Shown here: piece by piece, positions 24,763-30,764 of the stretch
Layout: the number at the start of each line of letters is the position of its first letter
Position numbering within the stretch: position 1 is the stretch's first letter
NCBI GenBank assembly: GCA_018064525.1
Contig: JAGHVB010000037.1
Span: forward strand, 1-49,978
Direction: 5' to 3'
Length of the DNA stretch: 49,978 bases
Source: Candidatus Treponema merdequi
GTDB taxonomy: Bacteria > Spirochaetota > Spirochaetia > Treponematales > Treponemataceae
Notes under the pieces: generated by a model
What the model was told of the DNA's origin: nothing
Database searches by the model: none
What the model saw: only the letters and a program-made list of their open reading frames with translations
Position numbers and translations under genes: made by a program

Positions 24763-26562
24763 TCAAACTAATTTTTCAAGTTCGTCGACGATTTCTTTGA
24801 ATTTATCGAGCGCTTTCTGAATTGGTTCTGTCTTTGACATATCGACTCCGGCAACTTTGAGAGATTCAATCGGGTAGCGTGAACCGCCTGATTTTAAGAA
24901 TTTAAAGTAGTCTTCGCGTTCTTTGTCTCCGCCGTTTGTTACGCGGTCTGCAAGTGCCATGGCTGCTGAAATTCCAGTTGCGTATTTGTAAACATAGAAT
25001 GCAGAATAGAAATGTGGAATTCGTAAGCCTTCCATGTCTGAGTTTTCTTCGAAAGTCATTGCAGGACCGAAATACTGAGTCAAAAGGTCTTTGTAAATTC
25101 CACGTAACACTTCTGCGGAAAGCGGTGTTCCGCTTTCAACAAGTTCGTGAGCTTTGAGTTCGTATTCTGCAAACATTGTCTGACGATGCAGAGTTGCAAG
25201 AATGTCTCCGGCACGCATTGAAAGATAATAGATTTTTTCTTCTTTTGTTTTTGCATTTTTCAAAAGATACTGGAATACGAGTTCTTCGTTGAATGTTGAT
25301 GCAACTTCTGCTTCAAAGATTGTGTAGTTGTAGTGCATGAACGGATTGTTGTGGCTTGAGTACCACGAGTGCATTGAGTGTCCGCCTTCGTGAGCCATTG
25401 TAAATACGTCGCGGATTACATCTTCTTTGTAGTTTAAGAGAATGTACGGATAACCTGTAAAGCATCCGCTTGAGAATGCACCGCTTCGTTTTCCTTTGTT
25501 TTCGTAACGGTCAACCCAGCCGCCTTTAAGTCCTGTGCAGAGTGTGTCTGTGTATTCTTTTCCGAGCGGGGAAAGGGCAGCGCGGCAGATTTCTACTGCT
25601 TCGTCGTAAGTTGTGTGAGTTGAAATGTCTTTGGTAAAAGGCATATAGACATCGTAGTGACGAAGGTCTTCTGTTCCGAGTGCTTTCTGAAATACGCGGT
25701 AGTATCTGTGGAGTGTGTCAAAGTTTTTGTGAACTGTATCGATTAAGTTGCGGTAAACTTCAATTGGAACTTTGTTTGAGTAGAGCGCGTGTTCGAGTGA
25801 TGAATTGTATCCGCGTGCGCGTGTTTCAAAGATGTCCTGGTTAACGCTTCCGGCGTAAAGAGATGCGAGTGTGTTTTCGTGTTTCTGGAATACGCCGTAG
25901 AATCTTTCGTATGCTGCTTTTCTGACATTGCGGTCAGGATTTTTTAAGAACTGACTCCAAGTGGTTTGAGTCAACGGAGTTTCAATTCCATTAACATTGA
26001 TTGTTCCAAAGTCAAGTTCGAGGTTTTCGAGTATGCTGAATGTTTTGTATGCAGTTTCTGATGCCTCTGACTGAAGGGCAAGAATGCGTTCTTCTTTTTC
26101 GGAAAGGATGTATGGTTTTAAGTGCAGAAGTTTTTGAATGTAGATTTTATAGTCTGCAAATTCTGGAGCTGAAATCCAGCTTTGTAAAATTCCATCATCA
26201 ATTGCAGTAATCTCAGAATCAAAAAATGAAAGTTCGCTCGATGCCTTTACGACTGCCATCTGCGCGCGTCCTTCTTTGTTTACTGCACTCTGATCACCTT
26301 CGTCTGCGTTATGCTGTAGGCTTGCGTAGTTTTCTACGATTTCGGCTGTCTGCCAGAGTTTTGAATATTTTGAAAGCGCTTCGAGGAGAGTTTCTTTTGA
26401 AGATGCGAGTTTTCCTTTGTAAGCGGCAATTTCTTTTGCGAGCGGTTCGATTGAGGCGAGGGCTTTTTCCCAGTCGTCTTCAGTTTTGAAAAGTGATGTT
26501 AAGTCCCATTTGTCAGAAGCGGGAACGTCGCTGCGGTTTGGAATAGTTTTCTGTGTACTCAT
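24763..26562 (-). CDS. pepF: Oligoendopeptidase F (M3B metallopeptidase)
   Basis: A 599-residue cytoplasmic zinc peptidase of the thimet/PepF family that trims oligopeptides. The zinc-binding HEXXH motif is HEGGH in TMAHEGGHSMHSW near residue 389, with the downstream Glu in YTIFEAEVASTFNEEL. Length and flanking motifs (FSSGCFTGYPYILLNY, GPAMTFEENSDMEGLRIPHFYSAFYVYKYATG) fit PepF. The ATG follows a TATAAT box by six bases and has no SD. Confidence 0.95.
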   Translation of the reverse strand: MSTQKTIPNRSDVPASDKWDLTSLFKTEDDWEKALASIEPLAKEIAAYKGKLASSKETLLEALSKYSKLWQTAEIVENYASLQHNADEGDQSAVNKEGRAQMAVVKASSELSFFDSEITAIDDGILQSWISAPEFADYKIYIQKLLHLKPYILSEKEERILALQSEASETAYKTFSILENLELDFGTINVNGIETPLTQTTWSQFLKNPDRNVRKAAYERFYGVFQKHENTLASLYAGSVNQDIFETRARGYNSSLEHALYSNKVPIEVYRNLIDTVHKNFDTLHRYYRVFQKALGTEDLRHYDVYMPFTKDISTHTTYDEAVEICRAALSPLGKEYTDTLCTGLKGGWVDRYENKGKRSGAFSSGCFTGYPYILLNYKEDVIRDVFTMAHEGGHSMHSWYSSHNNPFMHYNYTIFEAEVASTFNEELVFQYLLKNAKTKEEKIYYLSMRAGDILATLHRQTMFAEYELKAHELVESGTPLSAEVLRGIYKDLLTQYFGPAMTFEENSDMEGLRIPHFYSAFYVYKYATGISAAMALADRVTNGGDKEREDYFKFLKSGGSRYPIESLKVAGVDMSKTEPIQKALDKFKEIVDELEKLV

Positions 26563-26568
26563 GGTTCA

Positions 26569-26597
26569 ATTATATCGAAATCTGTATTTTTATGTAA
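26569..26597 (-). promoter_or_regulatory. pepF promoter, near-leaderless
   Basis: On the minus strand a perfect TATAAT (26569-26574) ends six bases before the ATG. The -35 is poor (TTACAT at 17 spacing, ATTACA at 18). No SD. Confidence 0.5.
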
Positions 26598-26601
26598 TAT
26601 A

Positions 26602-26630
26602 TTGGATAAATAGTAGAAATTTGATAAAAT
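26602..26630 (+). promoter_or_regulatory. Promoter of the SH3 lipoprotein gene, near-leaderless
   Basis: TTGGAT (26602-26607), 17 bases, TAAAAT (26625-26630), then six bases without SD to the ATG at 26637. It lies back to back with the pepF promoter. Confidence 0.6.
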
Positions 26631-26636
26631 TGAATT

Positions 26637-27953
26637 ATGAAATTACGTAAGTTTTTTATTTTTTTGAGTTTTGCAATAATTCCACTTTTATTAAATTCCT
26701 GCCAGCGTCCGCTTGGTTACGCTGTTCTTTTGTGGGACGCTCCTGAACACAAGCTTCAGGATGGCCAGCTTGTAAAAGTTTATTTTAAATCAAACATTAC
26801 ACATTCATATATTGTTGGTATTCCTGGTGAAAGAGAAAGATTCAATCTTCCTTTCTGGCAGATTTCAAAACCTTCTTCAAAGAAAAAAGCAATGCATGCT
26901 TTTGATCCTTACATGGAATATATTCACCAGTATGCAAAGATAAAAGTAGATGGACTTCCTGTCCGTGAAGAACCTGTAAATACTGCCAGACAGGTTTACC
27001 GTCTTCACAAAGATGAAATCGTAAAGATTTTGTTTAAAGGTGATGGTCAGGATGTAATGATCGGAAAAAATAAAAAACTTCCTGGCGACTGGCTCTGTGT
27101 TTTGACAGAAGGCGGTTCAAAAGGCTGGTGTTTCTCGTATAATCTTTCACTTTTTGAAACTGATGCAGAAGGAAAAGTTATCGGCGGTGAAATTGAAGAA
27201 AAACAGATTACAAATGAAGATACACTTTTAAATCAGATTCTTGAAGCAAAATGGTATCCTGATTATTATGCACGTCTTCTTAATGACAATACAATTGATC
27301 TCGAAACAATGAAAATTGCATACGGTTTTGATACTGGTATCAGAACTGGAAAAATTCAGGTTAATCTTCCTGAAAAATATCACAGCGCATCTTATGCCGG
27401 TGCTGATAAAGTTCGCGATAATACATATTCTCTGATTGCAACACCGTTCCAGATTATGATAAGAAATAAAAATCAGATAGTAGTAAATTATTCTGGTCAT
27501 GATGGAACTCAGGAAGCTTATACTTTCATTACCTTGAGTGATGATATTAATCTTGATGAGATTCTTGAAAAAGAAAGAGCCAGAAGAAATAACCTTATGG
27601 ATGAACTTTATAAAGTTACTTCTTTTGATTCACAGAATTACGGACAGCTCGTATTCAATTCTGGAAAAACTTTTACATGGAACGGTTTTACACTTCTTGT
27701 TCCATCTGTAGTTCCTTCCGGTGCAAAGGGAAGAGGAACTGTTAATATTAAATATCTTCTCAGTGCAGGACTCCGTTCACAGTATGATGGAGTTTTGACA
27801 TTTAAGTTTGATGGAATTTCAGAAGAAATTAACTTCCTGTATAAACTTACAAATGAAGGTTTGAATCTTGAAAGTATTGATGAACTTTGCATTAAAAATA
27901 ATTTTGTTACAACTCGTTCATCAAATCCAACAATTTTGTTCTTTAATAAATAG
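26637..27953 (+). CDS. Lipoprotein with bacterial SH3 domain
   Basis: A 438-residue lipoprotein. The signal peptide (FFIFLSFAIIPLLL) ends in lipobox LNSC with the modified Cys at residue 22. Residues about 105-175 (KIKVDGLPVREEPV ... WLCVLTEGGSKGWCFSYNL) form an SH3b-type domain, which in bacteria often binds peptidoglycan stem peptides. The remaining C-terminal 250 residues are beta-rich and unassigned. The ABC-F gene starts two bases after the stop without an SD of its own, suggesting translational coupling. Confidence 0.8.
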   Translation: MKLRKFFIFLSFAIIPLLLNSCQRPLGYAVLLWDAPEHKLQDGQLVKVYFKSNITHSYIVGIPGERERFNLPFWQISKPSSKKKAMHAFDPYMEYIHQYAKIKVDGLPVREEPVNTARQVYRLHKDEIVKILFKGDGQDVMIGKNKKLPGDWLCVLTEGGSKGWCFSYNLSLFETDAEGKVIGGEIEEKQITNEDTLLNQILEAKWYPDYYARLLNDNTIDLETMKIAYGFDTGIRTGKIQVNLPEKYHSASYAGADKVRDNTYSLIATPFQIMIRNKNQIVVNYSGHDGTQEAYTFITLSDDINLDEILEKERARRNNLMDELYKVTSFDSQNYGQLVFNSGKTFTWNGFTLLVPSVVPSGAKGRGTVNIKYLLSAGLRSQYDGVLTFKFDGISEEINFLYKLTNEGLNLESIDELCIKNNFVTTRSSNPTILFFNK

Positions 27954-27955
27954 TT

Positions 27956-29983
27956 ATGGCATTCGTTCAGTTTTCAAAAGTATCACTCGCGTTCGGGGAC
28001 AGAGATATTTTAAAAGATGTCTCTGTCAATCTTGCAACAGGAAGCAAAGTTGCATTGACCGGAGCAAACGGAGCGGGAAAATCTACATTGATTAAAATCA
28101 TGGCAGGTCTTCAGACTCCTGATAGCGGTGAACGCATTGTGCAGAAAGATACACGTATTGCATATCTTCCGCAGTCTGGACTTACTCATCACGGTTCAAC
28201 ACTTCTGGAAGAAGCCGACAAAGCTTTTCAATTCGGATACGACATTCAGAAAGAAGCCGAAGAAATCGGTGAAAAATTAAAAACATCCAGCGATAATTCT
28301 TCACAGACTGATTTTCTTGTAACTCGTCATGCAGAACTTCTTGCAAAACTTGAAGACTCCGGCTGGTACAGAAGACAGGCTCAGGCAGAAAGCGTATTGC
28401 TCGGACTTGGTTTTTCGCGCGAAGATTTTACAAAACGCACAGAAGAATTTTCTGGCGGATGGCAGATGCGTATTGCGCTTGCAAAAGCATTGATGCAGAA
28501 TCCGGATATTCTTTTACTCGACGAACCTACAAACTATCTTGATATCGAAGCCAGAAACTGGCTTGAAGTTTTTTTGAAAAATTATAAAGGCGGATTTTTA
28601 CTTGTAAGTCATGACCGCTATTTTCTTGATGTTACAATCAATGAAGTTTACGAACTTTTTGGCGGCGACTTGAAATCTTATCCTGGAAACTTTACTCATT
28701 ACGAAAAAGTCCGCGAAGTTGAACTTCAGACATTGATGGCTGAATATGAAAAACAGCAGGAAGAAATTCACCATCTTGAAGATTTTATAAACCGCTTCGG
28801 ATATAAAGCGACAAAAGCTGCACAGGCTCAGGAAAGACAGAAGATGCTCGATAAGATTCTGAAAAATAAAATTGAAATTCCTGAAAGCCTTAAAAAAATT
28901 CATTTTAAATTTCCACCGGCTCCTCATTCAGGAAACATTGTCCTTCGTATGTCTGAGATTAAAAAATCTTACGACGGAAGCCGCAATGTTCTTGATAATC
29001 TTGAACTGCTTGTAGAGAAGGGCGAGCGTCTTGTTGTTGCAGGACATAACGGCGCCGGTAAATCAACTTTGCTAAGAATTATCGCAGGCGTTGATAAAGA
29101 TTTTTCTGGTAATATTGAACTTGGAAGCGGAGTTTCAATCGGATACTTTTCTCAGGATAACGCAGAAACAATCTGCGGTAAAGAAACAGTTCTTGAACAT
29201 ATCGAAAATATTGCGCCGCTTGAACTTATTCCAAAAGTTCGCGATATGCTCGGAGCTTTTTTGTTCCGCGGCGATGATGTAAATAAAACGCTTGATGTTC
29301 TTTCGGGCGGAGAAAAAACAAGAGTTGCACTTTTAACTCTTTTGCTCAGACCTGTAAATCTTTTGATTCTCGATGAACCGACAAACCACCTCGACATGCA
29401 TTCCAAAGATGTTCTCTTAAATGCACTTAAAGATTTTGGCGGAACTGCAATTTTTGTAAGCCACGACCGCAGATTTATCGGAGACCTTGCGACACGCGTT
29501 CTTGAGCTCACTCCGGGTAAATTCAGAAACTTTAAGGGCGACTACGAATATTACATGCAGCGTCTCGCAGATGAAGAAGCCGGCGTTGTGGGCGATTATA
29601 ATGCAGGCACTGTAAATGGTGCAGGTGGAACTTCTAAAAACGCTTCCACATCTCAGCAGACATCTTCTCAAAACAGCAGTCCTGTTTCTAAAAACTCTTC
29701 TGCGTCAGATTCCACTTCAAAAAGTGCCGGCGCGCTCAGCTGGGAAGAGCAGAAAAAACTCGAAGCCGAAAAACGCAAGAAAGAAAAAGAAGTCGCGCGC
29801 CTCGAAGCAGAAATCGCTAAAGCCGAAGAAGAACTTTCTTCTCTTCAGAATAAAATGGCTGACCCTGCCGTATATTCAAACGGCGAAAAGGCAAAAGCGG
29901 TGCAGGCAGAAATTACGCAGAAAGAAAAACAGCTCGAAGAATTGAACGAAGCGTGGATGATTGCTGCGGAAGAATTAGAATAA
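27956..29983 (+). CDS. ABC-F family ATPase (Uup/YdiF-like)
   Basis: A 675-residue soluble ABC-F protein with two nucleotide-binding domains and no membrane segment. Walker A motifs are GANGAGKST (near 37) and GHNGAGKST (near 366), signatures FSGGWQMR and LSGGEKTR, Walker B with LLLDEPTNYLD and LILDEPTNHLD. The interdomain linker around residues 240-310 is helical and charged. After a Ser/Thr/Ala-rich spacer (about 545-595) the protein ends in a coiled coil (KKLEAEKRKKEKEVARLEAEI), as in Uup, which binds DNA or ribosomes. A role in ribosome rescue or translation is the family expectation. It is coupled to the upstream lipoprotein gene. Confidence 0.93.
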   Translation: MAFVQFSKVSLAFGDRDILKDVSVNLATGSKVALTGANGAGKSTLIKIMAGLQTPDSGERIVQKDTRIAYLPQSGLTHHGSTLLEEADKAFQFGYDIQKEAEEIGEKLKTSSDNSSQTDFLVTRHAELLAKLEDSGWYRRQAQAESVLLGLGFSREDFTKRTEEFSGGWQMRIALAKALMQNPDILLLDEPTNYLDIEARNWLEVFLKNYKGGFLLVSHDRYFLDVTINEVYELFGGDLKSYPGNFTHYEKVREVELQTLMAEYEKQQEEIHHLEDFINRFGYKATKAAQAQERQKMLDKILKNKIEIPESLKKIHFKFPPAPHSGNIVLRMSEIKKSYDGSRNVLDNLELLVEKGERLVVAGHNGAGKSTLLRIIAGVDKDFSGNIELGSGVSIGYFSQDNAETICGKETVLEHIENIAPLELIPKVRDMLGAFLFRGDDVNKTLDVLSGGEKTRVALLTLLLRPVNLLILDEPTNHLDMHSKDVLLNALKDFGGTAIFVSHDRRFIGDLATRVLELTPGKFRNFKGDYEYYMQRLADEEAGVVGDYNAGTVNGAGGTSKNASTSQQTSSQNSSPVSKNSSASDSTSKSAGALSWEEQKKLEAEKRKKEKEVARLEAEIAKAEEELSSLQNKMADPAVYSNGEKAKAVQAEITQKEKQLEELNEAWMIAAEELE

Positions 29984-30036
29984 TATTTAAAGAAAAAATA
30001 ACCGCAATTGAAACTTTTTGAAGTGTAAAAATATTT

Positions 30037-30067
30037 TTTCTTGCGCCGTGCCGTTTTTTGTTTTTGA
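30037..30067. repeat. Intergenic repeat, copy A
   Basis: AT-rich stretch with the core TATTTTTTCTTGCGCCGTG followed by CCGTTTTTTG. Related copies lie at about 30480-30510 and 30655-30687. Copy A immediately precedes the promoter of the short plus-strand RNA. Confidence 0.6.
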
Positions 30068-30070
30068 AAA

Positions 30071-30099
30071 TTGACGGTATAGTTACTATGTGTTATATT
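30071..30099 (+). promoter_or_regulatory. Promoter of the candidate antitoxin RNA
   Basis: TTGACG (30071-30076), 17 bases, TATATT (30094-30099). It is among the best -35 matches in the window and precedes no significant plus-strand ORF, which points to a non-coding transcript starting near 30106. Confidence 0.7.
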
Positions 30100-30105
30100 A
30101 TAGAT

Positions 30106-30193
30106 AAAGGAAGCGCCCGATTCCGTCGGTCGTCTCCACGTTTTGCAAAGGCTGCCCTGTGCTTGTGGAAAACTTAGGGCGGTCTTATTTTTT
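30106..30193 (+). ncRNA. Candidate type I antitoxin RNA (about 88 nt)
   Basis: The predicted transcript starts about seven bases after the -10 box and ends in an intrinsic terminator: GGCTGCCCT (30150-30158) pairs with AGGGCGGTC (30176-30184), with two G-U pairs, followed by a T-rich run to 30193. No convincing ORF lies in it. Its 3' end touches the stop codon of the minus-strand peptide, so the RNA is antisense to the 3' untranslated part of the peptide mRNA, the arrangement known for txpA/RatA-type loci. It lacks the GGAAG tetraloop motif of SRP RNA and the RNase P signature. Function is inference from position and architecture. Confidence 0.5.
30150..30193 (+). terminator. Intrinsic terminator of the short RNA
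   Basis: Nine-base-pair GC-rich stem (GGCTGCCCT with AGGGCGGTC), 17-base loop, then TTATTTTTT. The T-run overlaps the stop codon of the minus-strand peptide ORF. Confidence 0.65.
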
Positions 30194-30290
30194 ACTCTTT
30201 ATTATTTTTATAATATGAGAGCAACGCAATAACTGTCATAATCAGCGTAGCAACGCAAGTTACCAGCGCAATAATTTCTGAACAAGTCAT
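30192..30290 (-). CDS. Candidate type I toxin: 32-residue hydrophobic peptide
   Basis: The ORF encodes 32 residues: a short polar start (MTCSE), one membrane segment from about residue 6 to 26 (IIALVTCVATLIMTVIALL) and a charged end (YYKNNKE). This layout matches the holin-like toxin/TxpA class of membrane-acting peptides. A perfect GGGAGG SD lies seven bases before the ATG, which is strong evidence that such a short frame is translated. The SD can be sequestered by a GTCTCCC element upstream. A convergent short RNA overlaps its 3' end. It is below the length most annotation pipelines report. A harmless small membrane protein remains possible. Confidence 0.6.
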   Translation of the reverse strand: MTCSEIIALVTCVATLIMTVIALLSYYKNNKE

Positions 30291-30297
30291 ACGCAAG

Positions 30298-30362
30298 CCT
30301 CCCTTCATCAAATTTCGACATATAGTCGATTGAGTACGGGAGACGCCGCCTGGGAATCAGGC
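30298..30362 (-). promoter_or_regulatory. Structured leader sequestering the toxin SD
   Basis: On the minus strand, GTCTCCC (30338-30344) can pair with GGGAGGC (30297-30303), covering the whole SD with one G-U pair. Between them TCGAC (30325-30329) and GTCGA (30315-30319) form an inner hairpin with a five-base loop. Upstream GCCTG and CAGGC (30348-30362) form a separate hairpin. SD masking of this sort is typical of type I toxin mRNAs. Confidence 0.6.
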
Positions 30363-30479
30363 ACTTCCAATGATTAAGTTATAGCACAATTTTTGTATAG
30401 TATCTATATGTTTAGTGTGCTTTTATTGCAGTTGAATTTAAAACTAATTTCACTTGAATATAACTATCCTTCGTGTGAA

Positions 30480-30510
30480 AGTATTTTTTCTTGCGCCCTG
30501 TAATTTTGTG
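30480..30510. repeat. Intergenic repeat, copy B
   Basis: AGTATTTTTTCTTGCGCCCT followed by GTAATTTTGTG, closely related to copy A. The sequence TGTGTTATAT after it is also shared with the antitoxin promoter region, so copies A and B may be duplicated promoter units. Confidence 0.6.
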
Positions 30511-30519
30511 TTATATAAT
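30491..30519 (+). promoter_or_regulatory. Second promoter, in repeat copy B
   Basis: TTGCGC (30491-30496), 17 bases, TATAAT (30514-30519). It lies upstream of a 28-codon ORF preceded by AAGGA, but that ORF is largely repeat-derived. Confidence 0.4.
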
Positions 30520-30538
30520 TAAACCTAAGGAAAACAAG

Positions 30539-30625
30539 ATGTTGACAGCAAAAGTAAATAACCGTAACATTACTCATTACTCATTACTCATTACTCATTA
30601 CTCATTGCTCATAGAAAAATTTTAA
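30539..30625 (+). CDS. Possible 28-residue peptide written by a heptamer array
   Basis: ATG at 30539 with AAGGA nine bases upstream and a promoter before it. The second half of the peptide is the translation of tandem TACTCAT heptamers (HYSLLITHYSLLI pattern). Because the repeat dictates the sequence, a functional peptide is doubtful; it is listed because it has both promoter and SD. Confidence 0.2.
   Translation: MLTAKVNNRNITHYSLLITHYSLLIEKF
30571..30612. repeat. TACTCAT heptamer array (six units)
   Basis: Five TACTCAT units and one TGCTCAT in perfect tandem. The seven-base period is shared with the AATTCCT/AATTAGG arrays at 1864-1972 and 2427-2461. Confidence 0.9.
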
Positions 30626-30654
30626 ATTTATTTTGTACATTACATGGCAGAGTG

Positions 30655-30687
30655 TGGAATTTTTTTCGCCCTGCTGTTTTTTGTTTT
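30655..30687. repeat. Intergenic repeat, copy C
   Basis: GGAATTTTTTTCGCCCTGCT followed by GTTTTTTGTTTT. It resembles copies A and B but lacks the TTG of TTGCGCC. It directly precedes a 17-bp hairpin. Confidence 0.5.
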
Positions 30688-30688
30688 A

Positions 30689-30740
30689 AAGGGCAAATTT
30701 TAAAGGACAAACGTTCTTTAAAATTTGCCCTTAATTTTTA
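30689..30740 (+). terminator. 17-bp hairpin with T-run upstream of the DUF6273 lipoprotein
   Basis: AAGGGCAAATTTTAAAG (30689-30705) and its exact complement (30716-30732) enclose a ten-base loop; AATTTTTATT follows. It can terminate transcripts arriving from upstream, or act as an attenuator in the leader, since it lies only 32 bases before the ATG at 30765. Confidence 0.65.
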
Positions 30741-30764
30741 TTCTATAAAGAGAGGAGAAATTTT

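Larger units (their letters stand above)
29984..30764. other. 780-base non-core region: candidate toxin-antitoxin locus, repeats and hairpins
   Basis: No ORF above 60 codons lies here. The gap holds a promoter and short RNA (30071-30193), a minus-strand 32-codon ORF (30192-30290) with a structured leader, three copies of a TTTTTTCTTGCGCC-like repeat, a second promoter before a short repeat-derived ORF (30539-30625), six TACTCAT heptamers and a 17-bp hairpin. This begins an accessory island extending to about 33.6 kb. Confidence 0.7.

Noticed and set aside
30106-30193. Short RNA as SRP (4.5S), 6S or RNase P RNA
   Set aside because: It lacks the GGAAGGAAGCAGC-type SRP loop, is too short for 6S or RNase P, and has no RNase P core signature.
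30408-30503. 31-codon plus-strand ORF beginning MFSVLLLQLN
   Set aside because: It has no SD, ends inside repeat copy B, and is probably part of the toxin mRNA's upstream region on the other strand.
30571-30612. CRISPR-like repeat
   Set aside because: Seven-base tandem units without spacers; no cas genes nearby.
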